The notes under the pieces are model-generated. The model was not told the DNA's origin. It searched no databases and saw only the letters and a list, made by a program, of their open reading frames with translations. Both the position numbers and the translations under genes were made by a program. DNA of 64,000 nucleotides, taken from positions 3,974,407 to 4,038,406 of the forward strand of contig JAJEKV010000072.1 of NCBI GenBank assembly GCA_021234155.1, given 5' to 3'. Source of the stretch: Isoetes taiwanensis. Lineage: Eukaryota; Streptophyta; Lycopodiopsida; Isoetales; Isoetaceae. Positions 1-11,800 of this stretch are shown here, piece after piece (the stretch's first letter is position 1; each line of letters opens with the position of its first letter).

Positions 1-1440
1 GTGATTTTGAGGTCCCAACGCCTTCAAATAAGTTAGGGACTTCTTCATCGCGATCTTTCCACAAGTTCAGTAATACTATTCGATATGAATACACAACTTT
101 CTGATAATAATACACAAGATCAAGAATCCTAATCCAGAAAAAATGTAAGAAAATATACACAAGCTCAAAAAAAGCAGAATACTTTTATAATATTTCATAG
201 TCTTTACATGATTTTTCACATCAAATAAAGCCAGAATACTTCACTAAGTCCGTTCTATTTAGTGTTCTTTCACAGAATCTGGAGTAATGCCAAGTTTTTT
301 GGCCATTCTATCTGCATGTTCCTTTCCTAAGGCAATGGTCCGTGAGAGATTCATTTCGAATATCCCGTGAATTGAAGGGATCTCTACGCCCATTGCATTG
401 GCGATATCCCGACACGCTTCCGAAAGCACCGTATCCAACAATTCCTCCCGTAGCTCACTAGAGAATTCAGACGCGCCCATTAATTTCCTTCTCTTGCTCC
501 CGCCGATCTTATTTGGGTCTTCGTGACCGAGAGTTCTGTTCGTGAGGTACCACGATTCAAACCGGGTAGATTGTTTGTAAATCATACCGCTTATTAATGG
601 CATTGCCATTTCAAATTTTTGGTTCAAGACATCGAGCTTTTCAATGTTTTATCAAATGCACCGACTTTCTTTTCGCCTTCTCTAGCAAAGCCCGAAGTTT
701 CCTATAGCCTCTCTTCAAAGCCTTTCTAATCTAACCGCCCAGATCGTGTGCATGTTACTCGACGGTCTCTTGAGTGATTTTGAGGTCCGCACGCCTTCGC
801 GTTAGGGACTTCTTTTTGTTCCTCTTCTTCTTCTTCACAGCTTGGCCTTGCCATTTTCTCTAAGGTCTCGAAGAACAATCTCAAAACCCGCACCTTTGTC
901 GCCATACTCCAAGGAAACGCTTACGCTTCCCTTTGCATGAGAGCCACTCTAGAAGTCAGTCCTCAAGGAAAAGAAGTCAAGAACAAAGACCATCATCGAA
1001 CCAACTCCTTGAACATGGCGTAAATATACGACGCTTTTAGCCCGCCTTTGGGAACTAAATCCCTTCCATAGCTGCCCATGAAAACTTTGGCTTATATCCG
1101 AAGTATTCCCCGACATTTTTCTTTGTTTTCACGCCCACCTCCTCATTACCTGTGATTGGATACTTTAGAAGAGGTGTGCCTCTAGGTGCATTGGTCCCCC
1201 GAAGTTAGACGCAGCTCCAACCTAGGTTGCACGGTAAGATAAGATACGTGCCTCACTTTCTATTGATCGTCACATGGGTGACGTGAGTATTGAAATTCCT
1301 TAACCATTTTCTTGTTAACCCAAATTTTTGTTCTTCACAAGCACCCGCGGAGACATGCTAACTCCCCGATCCGACTTTTTACTGCATAAGCAGCTTTGGC
1401 AAGTGGACTCATCTCAAGAGCATGACGATGTGATACACCT
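1..1440 (-). pseudogene. Gene M copy 1: 3' half of a DNA-methyltransferase-like gene, degraded
   Basis: This is a minus-strand copy of the gene seen more cleanly at 29.0-30.7 kb and 4.6-6.06 kb. Positions 812-1440 correspond to the methyltransferase-like part. Positions 259-627 still read as a 122-residue C-terminal ORF with the family signatures GGSKRRKLMG, SSELREELLD and IFEMNLSRTIALGKEHADRM. The rest is interrupted by small indels. The 47-811 segment follows the tail of a further copy: the same ...AGGGACTTCTTC|ATCGCGATC junction at 46/47 recurs at 4592/4593, so the window opens inside a tandem array. The segment abuts the plus-strand gene P copy at about 1440. Many of its breaks fall on CAG/CTG positions, so it may be less decayed than it looks. 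The function of the C-terminal helical module is unknown. Confidence 0.6.
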
Positions 1441-3480
1441 CCCTATCCAGAGCCAAGGGTTATCAAATTACTTCATAACTTGACTTTGAATTAGAGGAAG
1501 ATCAAATTATCTTGATTGGTACATGAATGAATTCTCTCGAGGGGGCTATCTTTGTATGGAATGAAACCTATATCGGAAGTGGTTGGAAATAAGGACATGG
1601 TTGAAACCATTGGTCATACACCGGATGCAGCATGAGCATTTCAAGGAGGAAGACAAATGGAAGCGATGGGGGCAGATGATGGCGAGATAGGCTTGAGGCC
1701 GAGGGAAGAGAAGCAGCGGAGCGAGGAGATCACCGAGAAGGTCTAGACGAGGAATCGCTGAACAAATTCTTGAGAATCTGGGGAATTGAGGTGGGATTCA
1801 CTTTATACGTAGGTAACATAGGCTTCGTCGAGAGCACTTCCATTACAGCTCGCAGTGAAAACTCGTTCCTATAGGCATCATCATTTGGGAACATCAGGCA
1901 TAGCGACTCAGGATCATCAATATCTAGGTAAGTTTCACGTCGTGGAGACCATACACGAAGACAATCAAGACTAGACCGAAAGGACTGAAGAATTAATGAT
2001 CCATATGGATCACGAGTAGGAAATGTAATTGAGCCAGAGCTCAAGTAGGATCCGGTGGTCCCACCAAGCATGTGTTGGCGTCAATGGAGTATTGGCTACG
2101 GTATACTACGATAAAGGCGTTCTGAGCTTAATACCTACTTGAGATCGACGAAAGCAGACATAAAATCGTGTATGAGGGCCTAGAGCAAAGGGAAATTGTT
2201 GAATGGTGCAGGCAGGGGATTAGTGGCCATATGGTCTTGTATGTAAAGAAAAATATTGTCAATGTTCTTAGTGCCCTTCAGTTTGAAGTTCAAGTTTGTT
2301 TGGGGCCGAAAGGGTCGAGCATGTGTCGGAATCTCGATCCAGCCATCACAAAGAAACATATTATGGTGAAAAGTTTGCCGGGGGTTTATGAACAATTCCC
2401 TGACTTTGGGAAACACAACACCGGGATCATAGGCGGCATCATACAAGTGCTATCATAACTTTCATGAGAATACAATCATTACTAAGACTTATGACCAGGA
2501 AGAGTATGAGATGGATGGGTGGTTGTCTTTCGGACTTTGTCTGTCTTGGCGGAATCCTCTTTTGCCATTCTTGTGGCCGATGTGGGATTGAAGCAACTAT
2601 CGAGCCTCAAAAGAACCCGATCCAAGAGCCTTGATCATAGGAAAGCTATGGATGACAAATATTTTGGTGATCAGAAGAGTGAAGTCAAAATTGTGAATAT
2701 TGTAAAGAAACGTGAAGAAATGTACTATATTTTGTAATGAATATACATGTATATTGAGTTTTGGCTTTCGACCAAGCTTGGCCGAGAAAGGCATCTTGTC
2801 TGATGATGAAACCATTTGTATGTTTGTTTGGATGCATGCCCATAATCTATTACGATATTGGTTGTATATTGGGTTTTCTGAGGCCTTTCGACTTCGCGAA
2901 GTCGAGAAAGACACTACTCTTCACGCGGATTGGATGCACTTATATGGAATGAATGCTCTATTGTAATTTGATTTCACCATTCTTTTCTTCCTTTGACTAA
3001 TGGCAACTGGTGGTAATCATAGACTCTCCTTGCTCGGTGGTTCGACCACAGAGATCCGACCTGATGAGGATCCCGTTCGGGCATCACCACGCCTCAGGTG
3101 TACGATCCTACTAGAAGTGTAGATACTGCTTCGGGTATCAGATCCATCACACTACACCTTTGCCCTTTTGGATAAGGTTGCTCGGAATGAATCTTTGGCG
3201 CAATACACGCTTTCGGGATGAAGAAGGCGGAAGAAATTTGAGACACCCGTCGAGCTCATAGCATCTTGCAAGCATTGGTACAACATCCACGGAGGTTGGG
3301 GAAGGAGCATATTCGACGATAAAGGCTGAGGAGAGTGGGTGGAAGTCGGGTGGGATTGTGCTCTGGGCCTATGGGTCCGAGGCACCTCCAGGGATACATG
3401 ATTGAGTCCACATGTATAGTATCTCTGAATATAAGATGTCGGTGTCCCTACTAATATCGTGTTCATCATTACATGTAGTA
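1441..3480 (+). pseudogene. Gene P copy 1: 3' half with FCP1/NIF-like phosphatase region, degraded
   Basis: This aligns over its length with 21963-23950 and 25003-25090. Positions 1441-1790 match the end of the upstream coding exon (22000-22305). Positions 1795-1960 match the intron, and 1970-2460 match the FCP-homology exon. The longest open part (2168-2458) retains KKNIVNVL and YEQFPDFGKHNT, but the catalytic DVNG stretch present at 22.55 kb is broken here. Relative to copy 2 it lacks about 1 kb (23950-25000 there, including two microsatellites). The palindrome in the 3' part reads CTTCGCGAAG here instead of CTCGCGAG. It is almost certainly non-functional as assembled. Confidence 0.65.
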
Positions 3481-3824
3481 ACTTCTGAGTTCGTTAATTA
3501 GAGAAATTTGGTTTTCTCGATCGACAAATCTAAATAGGTCGCATTACCCTCCTCGAAAGGGGAAAATTTGTTATTACCCGAGAAATTGCAAATGGCAAAG
3601 TGAGCACACACCGCTAGCCATATTTTTATCCGTGGGAAAAGCACTTATGGGCATGCCTTCAACGTGTTGGAACACAAAACTTAGAAGGTGGCATAACGTC
3701 ACCGCATCTACGGGAAATCACCATGGCGATGTTTTGACGGCAGGCAAGGCGTAGAGCCGAAAGTGCAAGCTTTATGGGAGGAGTTTAATATCATTCCAGT
3801 TCATGAACATGTAGAGAAGATCGG
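3481..3824. other. Tail-to-tail spacer between genes P and M, empty LINE site
   Basis: No gene is visible. The stretch is homologous to 25090-25343 joined to 28933-29040, where a LINE interrupts it. Here CATGGCGATGTTTTGACGG at about 3723-3741 is uninterrupted and gives the pre-insertion sequence. It probably contains the 3' ends of both convergent genes. Confidence 0.6.
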
Positions 3825-4592
3825 GATGATGCATCTTTTCGACAAGTTCCGCAATACTATTCGATATGAATACACAACTTTCTGATAATAATAACAAGAT
3901 CAGTAATCCTAATCCCAAAAAAAATGTAAGAAAATATACACAAGCTCAAAAAGCGTAATACTTTTATAATATTTCATAGTCTTTACATGATTTTTCACAT
4001 CAAATAAAGCGCAATACTTCACTAAGTCCGCTTCTATTGAGTCTCTTTCACGGAACTGACTAATGCCAAGTTTTTAGCCATTCTATCCATGTTCCTTTCC
4101 TAAGGCAATGGTGCGTGAGAGAGATTCATTTCGAATATCCCAGTAATTGAAGGGATCTCACGTCCATTGCATTGGCAATATCCCCACACGCATACGAAAG
4201 AATCGTGTATCAACAATTCCTCCCGTAGCTCACTAGAGAATCCAGGCGTGCCCATTAATTTCCTTCTCTTGCTCCCTGCCGATCTTATTTGGGTCTTGGT
4301 GAGAGTCGGCTTCAGAGGTACCCATCGATTCAAACCGGCTAGATTGTTTGTCAATCATACCAGGTTATTAATGGCATTGCCATTTCAAATTTTTTGGTTC
4401 AAGACATCGAGCTTTTCAATGTTTTATCAAGTGCATTCGACTTTCTTCCGCCTTCTCTAGCAAAGCCCGGGTTTCCTATAGCCTCTCTTCAAAGCCTTTC
4501 TAATCTAACTGGTCCAGATCGTGTCCATGTTACTGCGACGGTCTCTTGAGTGATTTTGAGGTCCGCACGCGTCTTCGGTTAGGGACTTCTTC
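3825..4592 (-). pseudogene. Gene M, duplicated 3' unit (tandem repeat 1)
   Basis: This is a 768-bp unit equivalent to 47-811, 4593-5357 and 29040-29800. It holds the C-terminal exon of gene M (about 4100-4354 read on the minus strand, with SAGSKRRKLMG and SSELREELL). It stops at the start of the unit and is followed directly by a second copy, so it has no methyltransferase-like part of its own. It must therefore be a duplication of the 3' end only. Indels disrupt the frame. Confidence 0.6.
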
Positions 4593-6060
4593 ATCGCGAT
4601 CTTCCGACAAGTTGAATACTATTCGGATATGAATACACAACTTTGATAATAATACACAAGATCAGAATCCTAATCGGTAAAAAATGTAAGAAAATATACA
4701 CAAGCTCAAAAAAGCGAATACTTTTATAATATTTCATGAATCTTTACATGATTTTTCACATCAAATAAAGCGAGAATACTTCACTAAGTCCGTTCTATTT
4801 AGTGTTCTTTCCGCGAATGCTGAGTAATGCCAAGTTTTTGGCCATTCTATCTGCATGTTCCTTTCCTAAGGCAATGGTCGTGAGAGATTCATTTGAATAT
4901 CCCGTGAATTGAAGGGATCTCTCGTCCATTGCATTAGCGATATCCCTGCGACACGCCCGAAAGTCGTATCCAACAATTCCTCCCCGTAGCTCACTAGAGA
5001 AATTGAGACGCGCCCATTAATTTCCTTCTCTTGCTCCCCCGATCTTATTTGGGTCTTCGAGGGAGAGTCGGGTTCGTAGGGTACTCCATTTATTCAAACT
5101 GGTAGATTGTTTGTAAATCATACCGGTTATTAATGGCATTGCCATTTCAAATTTTTGGTTCAAGACATCGAGGCTTTTGAATGTTTTATCAAATCACGTC
5201 GACTTTCTTTCCGTCTTCTCTAGCAAAGCCTGAGTTTCCTATAGCCTCTCTTCAAAGCCTTTCTAATCTAACGGCCCGGGGATCGTGTGCATGTTACTCG
5301 AATCGGTCTCTTGAGTGATTTTGAGGTCCCAGACGTCTTCGGCGTTAGGGACTTCTTTTGTTCCTCTTCTTCTTCTTCACGGTTTGGCCTTGCCATTTTC
5401 TCTAAGGTCTCAAGAACAATCTCAAAACCTGCGGACCTTGTCGTCATACCAAAGGAAACGCTTCGTTTCCCTTGCATGAGAAACCACTCTAGAAGCTGTC
5501 CCCAGCGGAAAAGAAGTCAAAACGGCACCATCATCGGGAACCAACTCCTTGAACATGGCGTAAATATACGACGTTTTAGCCTGGCCTTTGGGAACGAAAT
5601 CCCCTTCCATAGCTGCCCATGAAAACTTTGGCTTATCTGTGAAGTATTCCTGACATTTTTTCTTTGTTTTCACGTCCACCTCCTCATTACCTGTGATTGG
5701 ATACTTTAGAAGAGGTGTGCCTCTAGGTGCATTGGTCCCCTGAGTTAGACGCAGCTCCAACCTAGGTTGCACAGGTAAGATACGTGCCTCACTTCTATTG
5801 ATCGTCACATGGGTGACGTAGTATTGAAATTCCTTAACCATTTTCTTGTTAACCCAGCCTTGTTCTTCACAAGCACCCGTGGAGACATGCGAACTCCCCT
5901 GGATCTGACTTTGGCTGTACAAGCAGTTTGGCAAGTGGACTGATCTCAAGAGCATGACGATGTGATACACCTTTGCAGTTGTCATGCTTGCAATCCTGCT
6001 GAAAAGATCCGTGTATTTTTTCACTTCCCAGACAGTGTTGAAATTGTGCATATCAATAAA
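4593..6060 (-). pseudogene. Gene M copy 2: methyltransferase-like region plus 3' unit
   Basis: On the minus strand, 5422-6051 is open for 209 residues. It begins near FNTVWEVKKYTDLFSRIASM, passes LRLTQGTNAPRGTPLLKYPI, and ends at the motif-I-like GTASRVVSHARETKR segment. The equivalent segment at 29.9 kb reads DFFSAGTASRVALMQGKRSV, which resembles the SAM-binding motif I (DxFxGxG) of N4/N6 DNA methyltransferases with the beta-class order, motif I near the C-terminus. No clear DPPY/NPPY catalytic motif is visible. Homology to the 29-31 kb copy stops at about 6060, where gene P sequence starts, so the 5' part of this copy is missing. 5.5-6.05 kb is one of the clean stretches without CAG/CTG damage. 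The methyltransferase relationship is inferred from one motif and its context. Confidence 0.5.
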
Positions 6061-6750
6061 AACCTTGGGTGGAAGGATCTGGAAAGGATGAAGGAGGCCG
6101 GGACCCTAACATCCAGGGAGCTTGGAATGGAGATTTCCAGAGTGAGGGAAAAACTGTTCAACACGGGGAGCTTCACCTCCAGTGTGCTGAAGACTCTACA
6201 ACACTCGGCAGTGGGGAGGGAAGTTGTGGTTCATAAAGAAAAAAGTCCGGACAAGACCACAGATGGAGGAGATGACACCACACGGGAGGAATCAGATGAT
6301 GAAGCGTGGCGAAGATATGAATTCTACTCCCAATTAATGGATCCAGGATGGCGGTCGGGATTTCCGAGAGAGGGGCGCCGAAAATGGAGTGGTCGGCTCG
6401 GTATTATCCGTTGGGAATAGCACACAAAATTTCTTTGGTGTTAGACATCGAGGCGCTGAAGGTTTGCACGGGGAGATGCCGTCTTGTTCAACCACGGGGA
6501 ATTTAATCCGCACACATGCTTTGGAGATTCTCAACCTGATGAGTGCGACATCATTGCAGATCCAATACTGCGGATGTCATACCTTTCAGCAGATCGGCCG
6601 GTGAGTTGTTCACCGGAAGTCGAGGAAGACTCAAGGAAAAACATCCGCTCGGCAAGTATCACGCTGATCTTCGCTGAGGGCGCCGCAAGTATTGCGCAGA
6701 CGCGAGAGAAGGAGGTGCCGCAGCGACCGGGCGATAGATACGTTTAGAGG
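6061..6750 (+). pseudogene. Gene P copy 2, 5' coding part (N-terminal region, unrecognised)
   Basis: Positions 5962-6420 are open on the plus strand. The convincing part begins at about 6061, where similarity to gene M ends: WKDLERMKEAGTLTSRELGM, then EISRVREKLFNTGSFTSSVL, then an acidic stretch (DDTTREESDDEAWRRYEFYS). A second frame (6484-6747) continues with FNPHTCFGDSQPDECDIIAD and EVEEDSRKNIRSASITLIFA, so at least one frame change lies near 6370-6480. No known domain is recognised. The divergent arrangement with gene M and the lack of any obvious promoter suggest the true 5' end was lost at the 6060 junction. Confidence 0.4.
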
Positions 6751-6779
6751 TGAGTTCTTGCAGCTGGTGACGCTGAACC

Positions 6780-7620
6780 GAAATGGGCCGATTAGCCACC
6801 GCTAACACAATAGCAAAATGAAAGTGCCTACATAAGGTAAAAGAACTCTCGATTCTCGAAAGGAAAGCGTTAATTTCGGGCGAAATGAAAGCCTCCTAGT
6901 ATCCTATCATTTCAGCATCGGCTTCACTCGGGCGAAGTCGAAAGCTGTGGGAACACAGAAAGTCAGTGGATGCGGAGGCTTTCTAATTCTCGCGAAGTCG
7001 AAAACCCATAGAAGTAAAAGAAAAGTAACATTCAGTGGACTTTCGACTCATGAGTCGAAACCCCTCGGCAGAAAGAACATTCGAGATTAACGACGACGAA
7101 GCATCGAGCCTCTCCCATCCTTTCTTCCTCGGCCTCTTTGGGCAATGTCGCTTAGTTTCTATTCTAAGTTGCATCGTTCAAGAGGCGGCGGCAGAAAGGA
7201 TTTGGGGAATGAGGTGCTTTCGATCATCCTTCACTCGCACCATGTTCTCTCCTCTCCCCGGGTATTCGACTCGCGAAGTCGAAAAGTCCCTTGAATCTTC
7301 TCCTTGTGCTCCTCTCACTTTCTCGACTTCGCGAAATCGAAACCCCTGAAACAATAGAGAGAACACCGGAGATTAATGGTTTGAAGAGCAAAAGCATCGA
7401 GCCTTCCCAATCTTTTTCTTTCCCCGCCTCTTGGGCAATGTCGCTTAGTTTATATCCTAAGTTGCATCGTTCAAGAGGCGTGAAAGCAAAGATTTGGGAA
7501 TGCGCCGATGCTTTCGCTCTGGCCTGGACTCTCCTATATTTTCTCCTCTCTTGTGGGTATTCTCGACTTCATGAAGGAAAACCCCCGTGATCCTCCTATT
7601 TAGTGTTTACTTTGGGTGTT
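6780..7620 (+). other. Probable intronic region of gene P with palindromic motifs
   Basis: There is no sustained coding. The sequence carries at least six short palindromes or near-palindromes around GACTYGCGARTC, at about 6921-6941, 6989-7001, 7037-7060, 7266-7282, 7321-7341 and 7559-7576. They resemble the perfect ones in the intron and 3' part at 22327, 23323 and 23448. Two stretches repeat each other: 7094-7206 (GCATCGAGCCTCTCCCATCC, then GTCGCTTAGTTTCTATTCTA) and 7397-7500. This points to a local duplication of about 300 bp. Confidence 0.4.
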
Positions 7621-8136
7621 TAGTAGATACTTTCAAGCTCTAACATTGGGACATTTATGAATGCAGCCCGTATCCCTGACGAGATCATACACGCCGGCAG
7701 CGATGGGAAAGCATTGGGTTGTCCTCGGCGTCCTAAAGGAAACAGGGGCTCCCTGGGATAAGTGGAAGACCTTTGAGAAACTATGCGAGATATGTTCTAC
7801 TGGAAGGCCGGAAGATGAAGAGGGGAGGATGAAGAGGAAAAGAAGAAGAGAACACCAAGAAAGGGCGGGAGTCTCTCGGACCAATATGACCTCATACTTA
7901 GCAATCGGTGCAGGAGAAATGGACCGAGATATGGGCTCAATGGACAAGAGGCAAGCTGAAGGACAGCAATGGGGAATTTCCATGCAAGCCAGACCCAAAG
8001 TTGTTCGACAGGCAATTTATGAAAAGGATACAGGGCCTGACCGACAAGGAAACGCTTTTGATCTACGAGGGGCAGAATCACGGATGGAATAATCCCGCTA
8101 AGGAAAAGTAGAAGCTCAAAAATGCAGGATGCAAAG
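7621..8136 (+). pseudogene. Gene P copy 2, middle coding part, cut by the gypsy insertion
   Basis: Overlapping plus-strand frames at 7661-8092 and 7908-8111 carry one protein with frame changes: ...MGKHWVVLGVLKETGAPWDK..., then WTEIWAQWTRGKLKDSNGEF, then LTDKETLLIYEGQNHGWNNP, ending KLKNAGC. Joining 8136 to 21201, which removes the retrotransposon and one copy of its 5-bp duplication, restores continuity into KDYATLLKRRRALEEGITEF. The host frame therefore ran through this site. The gene is unrecognised: soluble, charged, with no membrane segment. Confidence 0.55.
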
Positions 8137-9732
8137 TGTGACGCTCCCAGAATATATACGACCCTCGGACGTATACATACGGGGACTTTCCCCTCCCATG
8201 GCGATCATCTCACCATGAGCAGGGCCCTCCGTCTGGTTCGGGCCATCGATGAAATGAGGCCCGAAGAAGGACACGAAAGGGTCATTCGCCCACGCCTTCG
8301 GTGGGACTCCTACGTCATGGAAGCATGAATACAAGGGTTAGCACACGACGAATATACATAAATAACCACCACGAAGGGTGGCACATCCATCAAAATACCA
8401 ACGGCATAGAATATGCATCTAATCCTAAGAAAACACCCAAACCCCAGGTTCTACCCGGCTCGGACTCCCATTGGATCGGTGACGCTGGGCCTCAAGAGAT
8501 CAGCCCGGAAGCCCTTGGCATGGCGTTGGCGGGCGTGAGAACATTGGCTAGGGTTGTCCACTCCATCCGCCCCTCCCTGCACACTTTGGATGGGTCAATT
8601 CATGCTATGGCTTCGCTATAGCCTTAGGAGACCTTGAGACTCGGGGCATCACCCTCAGAGCCTACTCCCGGGTTCATGGCCTTTGGTCCGATGAGGCAGG
8701 TCGGGAAGCGTCCCCTTCGAATCACTGATGGTTCCATGGGTGAGCTAGAAATCGTGCGCATCGGCGACCCCCCGCATCCGTGCAGACTTACTCACCCTAA
8801 ATCTACTCAAAGTGCAAGGGTGCTCCATACGGATCACACCTTCCCACCCAGGAGTGTCGGACCCATACCCGCCCTCTACGTGGCCAGGCTATCAGGCCTA
8901 GCCCAGCCTAATAGGAGTCTCTAGAGCCTTGTATGCTCATGCAAGACCCCACCCCTCATGTCACCACTTGTGTTCCTTGTCTGGTGCTAAGCCGACCATA
9001 GCATCTAGGACCGGTGGGTTCTTGTGCCTGAGCCGCAACTAATGGGACTTTTACAGGGCTATCTAGGAGCATACTACTATACACGGTTGAGAGGCCTCTA
9101 CCCCCGTAATTCCCGTTTAGTCGGATGAAACAAGAACTAACAATCCATCCTTTTCAGGAGTAAGAACCGTAATTGAATATAAAGAGAACTTGTTTGCACA
9201 AACAAGGGTTAGTTTCTATGACCAATTACAAAAAGAACGGAGAAAGACGGACACAACCAAGTGTTATCTAGAATTCACATAGCCACCTACCTGATTACTG
9301 GCCGGACTCATTCCCATGGGCGCCTCCATCTCCGGCGGTTGAAGATTCACCGTGGCTTCCACAGGACGCAATCGTATGGCGGTTCTCTGCGTAGTGGTTG
9401 ATGGCGCTCGGCTCTGGCCTTCCTTGGTCGATCTTGAGAGTCAATCCTGGGATAGGGGTCAAGTTGGCATCCAAACTTGGCAATCCCATGTCGCCTAATC
9501 GATTGGGGCAGGTGGCGCCTTCCCAATTGGTAATTATCCTAATTTCCTAGGTTATAGGTTATTATTAATAATGTGTTAAATTAGCATAGCTAATTTAATC
9601 CTTTGTAAGGTAACCCCCTAGGTTGCAATTAAGTTCCCATACCCCCATGGTAGCGTACCTTTAGGGAGTGACGTGCTTGTATTTGTATGCGTGTCCCATA
9701 GTAGGCCCATATAAATCACGTGGAACGTCACA
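8137..9732 (-). repeat. 3' LTR of the gypsy element (left end)
   Basis: This 1596-bp direct repeat pairs with 19611-21195. From about 9501 to 9690 it is identical to 20961-21150. Elsewhere differences cluster at CAG/CTG sites. It is bounded by TGTGACG and CGTCACA and preceded by the target duplication CAAAG. Confidence 0.9.
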
Positions 9733-9748
9733 TTCTCCCCTCCTTAAA
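9733..9748 (-). other. Polypurine tract of the gypsy element
   Basis: Immediately inside the left LTR the minus strand reads AAGGAGGGGAGAA and then the LTR start TGTGACG. This is the expected plus-strand primer position for an element transcribed on the minus strand. Confidence 0.85.
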
Positions 9749-10221
9749 AATAATGCTGTCCTCAGCATTATGGTTAGCTAATTGAATACATATACGTAAA
9801 GCACTCAATTAGAGAATGAAGTTAAGAATATAACAGTAATACGTGGAGATTATAGTAATTTGAACAGTAATACATTGAAGTTAAAATATCAAAGTACAAG
9901 CACCAGGGTGCCCGATACAAACTTATGATCAAAGGAGTTTAGGACCGGAGTCCGATTTAAAACATTCTGACAACAAAATTCATACATGTAGACAAAAGCA
10001 ATACGGGACAAGTTGGGTCATCAGCAACCCTCTATACAATGCAGGTGACGACTTGTTCATTGGCCTGCACATAACCATGTACCCGTAGGTTAATAGTATG
10101 ATTAAGTTGTGGTTGCAGGGACCACCCCCTAGAAATAAAAGAAAAAAAATATCTAGAAGGGAATCTATCATGTGTACGGCTTGGAATTCCTCTTATAGCC
10201 AGAACGAACGCAGTCTATTTA
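9749..10221. other. Untranslated region of the gypsy element downstream of pol
   Basis: AT-rich and without a convincing ORF. It lies between the chromodomain stop and the polypurine tract. Confidence 0.5.
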
Positions 10222-10791
10222 CTAGATGCCTTCGTAGCAATTCGCGGTCATGTCAACATCAACAATACACCACGTCCTAGAGAACACGAAGGTGATCTCA
10301 TCATCGGTTATTACTATCATATACGATGCGTCTACCCCTCTAAAACATGATTCTCGATCAATGAAGCCTTCAAGCTTACCGCCGAGAGCGGGGTTGATAG
10401 CATCGTTGATGGTGCGGCCTTGAGATTCCCGCATGAAGTCCGGATAGTGCTTCTCAAGGTCTATCTTCATCACCCAGGTAGCATCTTCAACTGGTAAGTG
10501 CTTCCACTTGACCAAGTATTGCAACATTTGAGTCCTTCTGGTCTGTTTGTAGGCTCGATCAAGAAGAGCTTCGGGCACTATTTCCAGCTGCTCTTCAGTC
10601 ATTTCTAGGAGGGTAGGGGTATCCAAGACCTCCTCTGGATCAGGGGTGTGTTGCTTCAGAAGACTCACGTGAAAGACCTTGTGGATCTTCAAGCGGGGTG
10701 GCAAGTCCAAGCGATATGCTTGTTCTCCCACACATTCGATAATCTGAATGGCCCGGCCCATCTCAGGGTGCCAACTTCTTCTGATTACCAA
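10222..10791 (-). CDS. Integrase C-terminus with chromodomain (gypsy pol)
   Basis: This minus-strand ORF of 189 residues starts inside the integrase C-terminal GPY-like module: GEQAYRLDLPPRLKIHKVFH and VSLLKQHTPDP, the usual LP...IHxVFHVSxLK signature. It continues into a chromodomain around residues 75-125 (LLDRAYKQTRRTQMLQYLVK, WKHLPVEDATWV, DLEKHYPDF), matching the family pattern YLVKWKxxxxxxATWE. Chromodomains of chromoviruses bind modified histone H3 tails and direct integration to heterochromatin. Here the usual E after ATW reads as V-M, close to damaged sequence. Translation continues past the domain for about 60 residues of uncertain reality. This is the downstream end of the pol frame and the best preserved part. 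Confidence 0.85.
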   Translation of the reverse strand: MVIRRSWHPEMGRAIQIIECVGEQAYRLDLPPRLKIHKVFHVSLLKQHTPDPEEVLDTPTLLEMTEEQLEIVPEALLDRAYKQTRRTQMLQYLVKWKHLPVEDATWVMKIDLEKHYPDFMRESQGRTINDAINPALGGKLEGFIDRESCFRGVDASYMIVITDDEITFVFSRTWCIVDVDMTANCYEGI

Positions 10792-11099
10792 TTTTAAGCT
10801 TGGCTTGTTTTACTTTGATTTTAAGCCAAACCCGGATTAAGCCCACTGGAAGATTCGTGGGGTTCGGTGCTTATCCGCTAGACTCTTAAAACGACTAACG
10901 TCGCGGCCAATAAGTAACCCGAACTTCTTCCACCAAGGCTGCATTTCTAGAAGGAGTTGTTGAGAGACCTCCACTTTAGAAACAGGATTATGCCATGTGT
11001 CCGAGTAAGACATTGATAGCCATAATTTATCATGAAAGGAGACATTCTAGAAGACTCACGCTTTGTCTTGTTGTAGGCAAATTCCACCAAGTAAATATA

Positions 11100-11800
11100 A
11101 TCCGCCCATTGTGACTGTTTACTCTATACATAGCTTCTTAGCATATCTTCGATAATCGATTGACACGTTACGTTTGACCATCCGTCTACGGGATGGTAGG
11201 TCGTACTCATGGCAAGCTTGGTGCGGATGGTGGCGAAGAAATCCTTCGAATGCAGCGACAAACTTAGGATCCCTATCCGATACAATTACTCTTGGCATCC
11301 CGTGCAACCTGAAAATTTCCTTTGCAAAGAGCAAAGGTGTGTCGAAGGTGGTCGCGACATGGCGGAAGTGAGCCATCTTTGATAATTTGTCGGCGGCGAC
11401 CATTAAGGCATCATACCCACGGAGATGCGTGGAAGCCCCACAATGAAATCCATGGTTATGACTTCCCACTTGGCGTTGGGCACATCCAAAGGTTGCAACT
11501 CCCGGGAACTCTTAATTGCTCCGCCTTGGTTTTGCTGACAAACTGACGACAATTTTGATGTACCTAGCAATATCCTTCTTCATGGAAGGCCAAAAATAGC
11601 TGGGCCGGATCTTAAAAGTAAGTTTTCATAAAACCCGCATGTCTGCTATAGAGGCTGTTGTGTGTCATGGAGAATGAGCTTTCGCACCCCTCAAGTCATT
11701 TGGAACACACAACTTATCTTTGTAATATAATAAATTGCCCTCCTTCTTATATGAGCGGAATGCTTCACGTTCTCTATCGATCTGAGGCTTCCTTACCCAA
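11100..11800 (-). pseudogene. Integrase catalytic core (gypsy pol), frameshifted
   Basis: The minus-strand frame at 11119-11469 reads DALMVAADKLSKMAHFRHVA, then FAKEIFRLHGMPRVIVSDRD and PKFVAAFEGF. These are the rve-core signatures D.....D with IVSDRDPKF. Flanking sequence carries the zinc-binding N-terminal region in broken form (about 11500-11700). Indels break the frame at several points, so no single ORF covers the domain. Confidence 0.8.
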
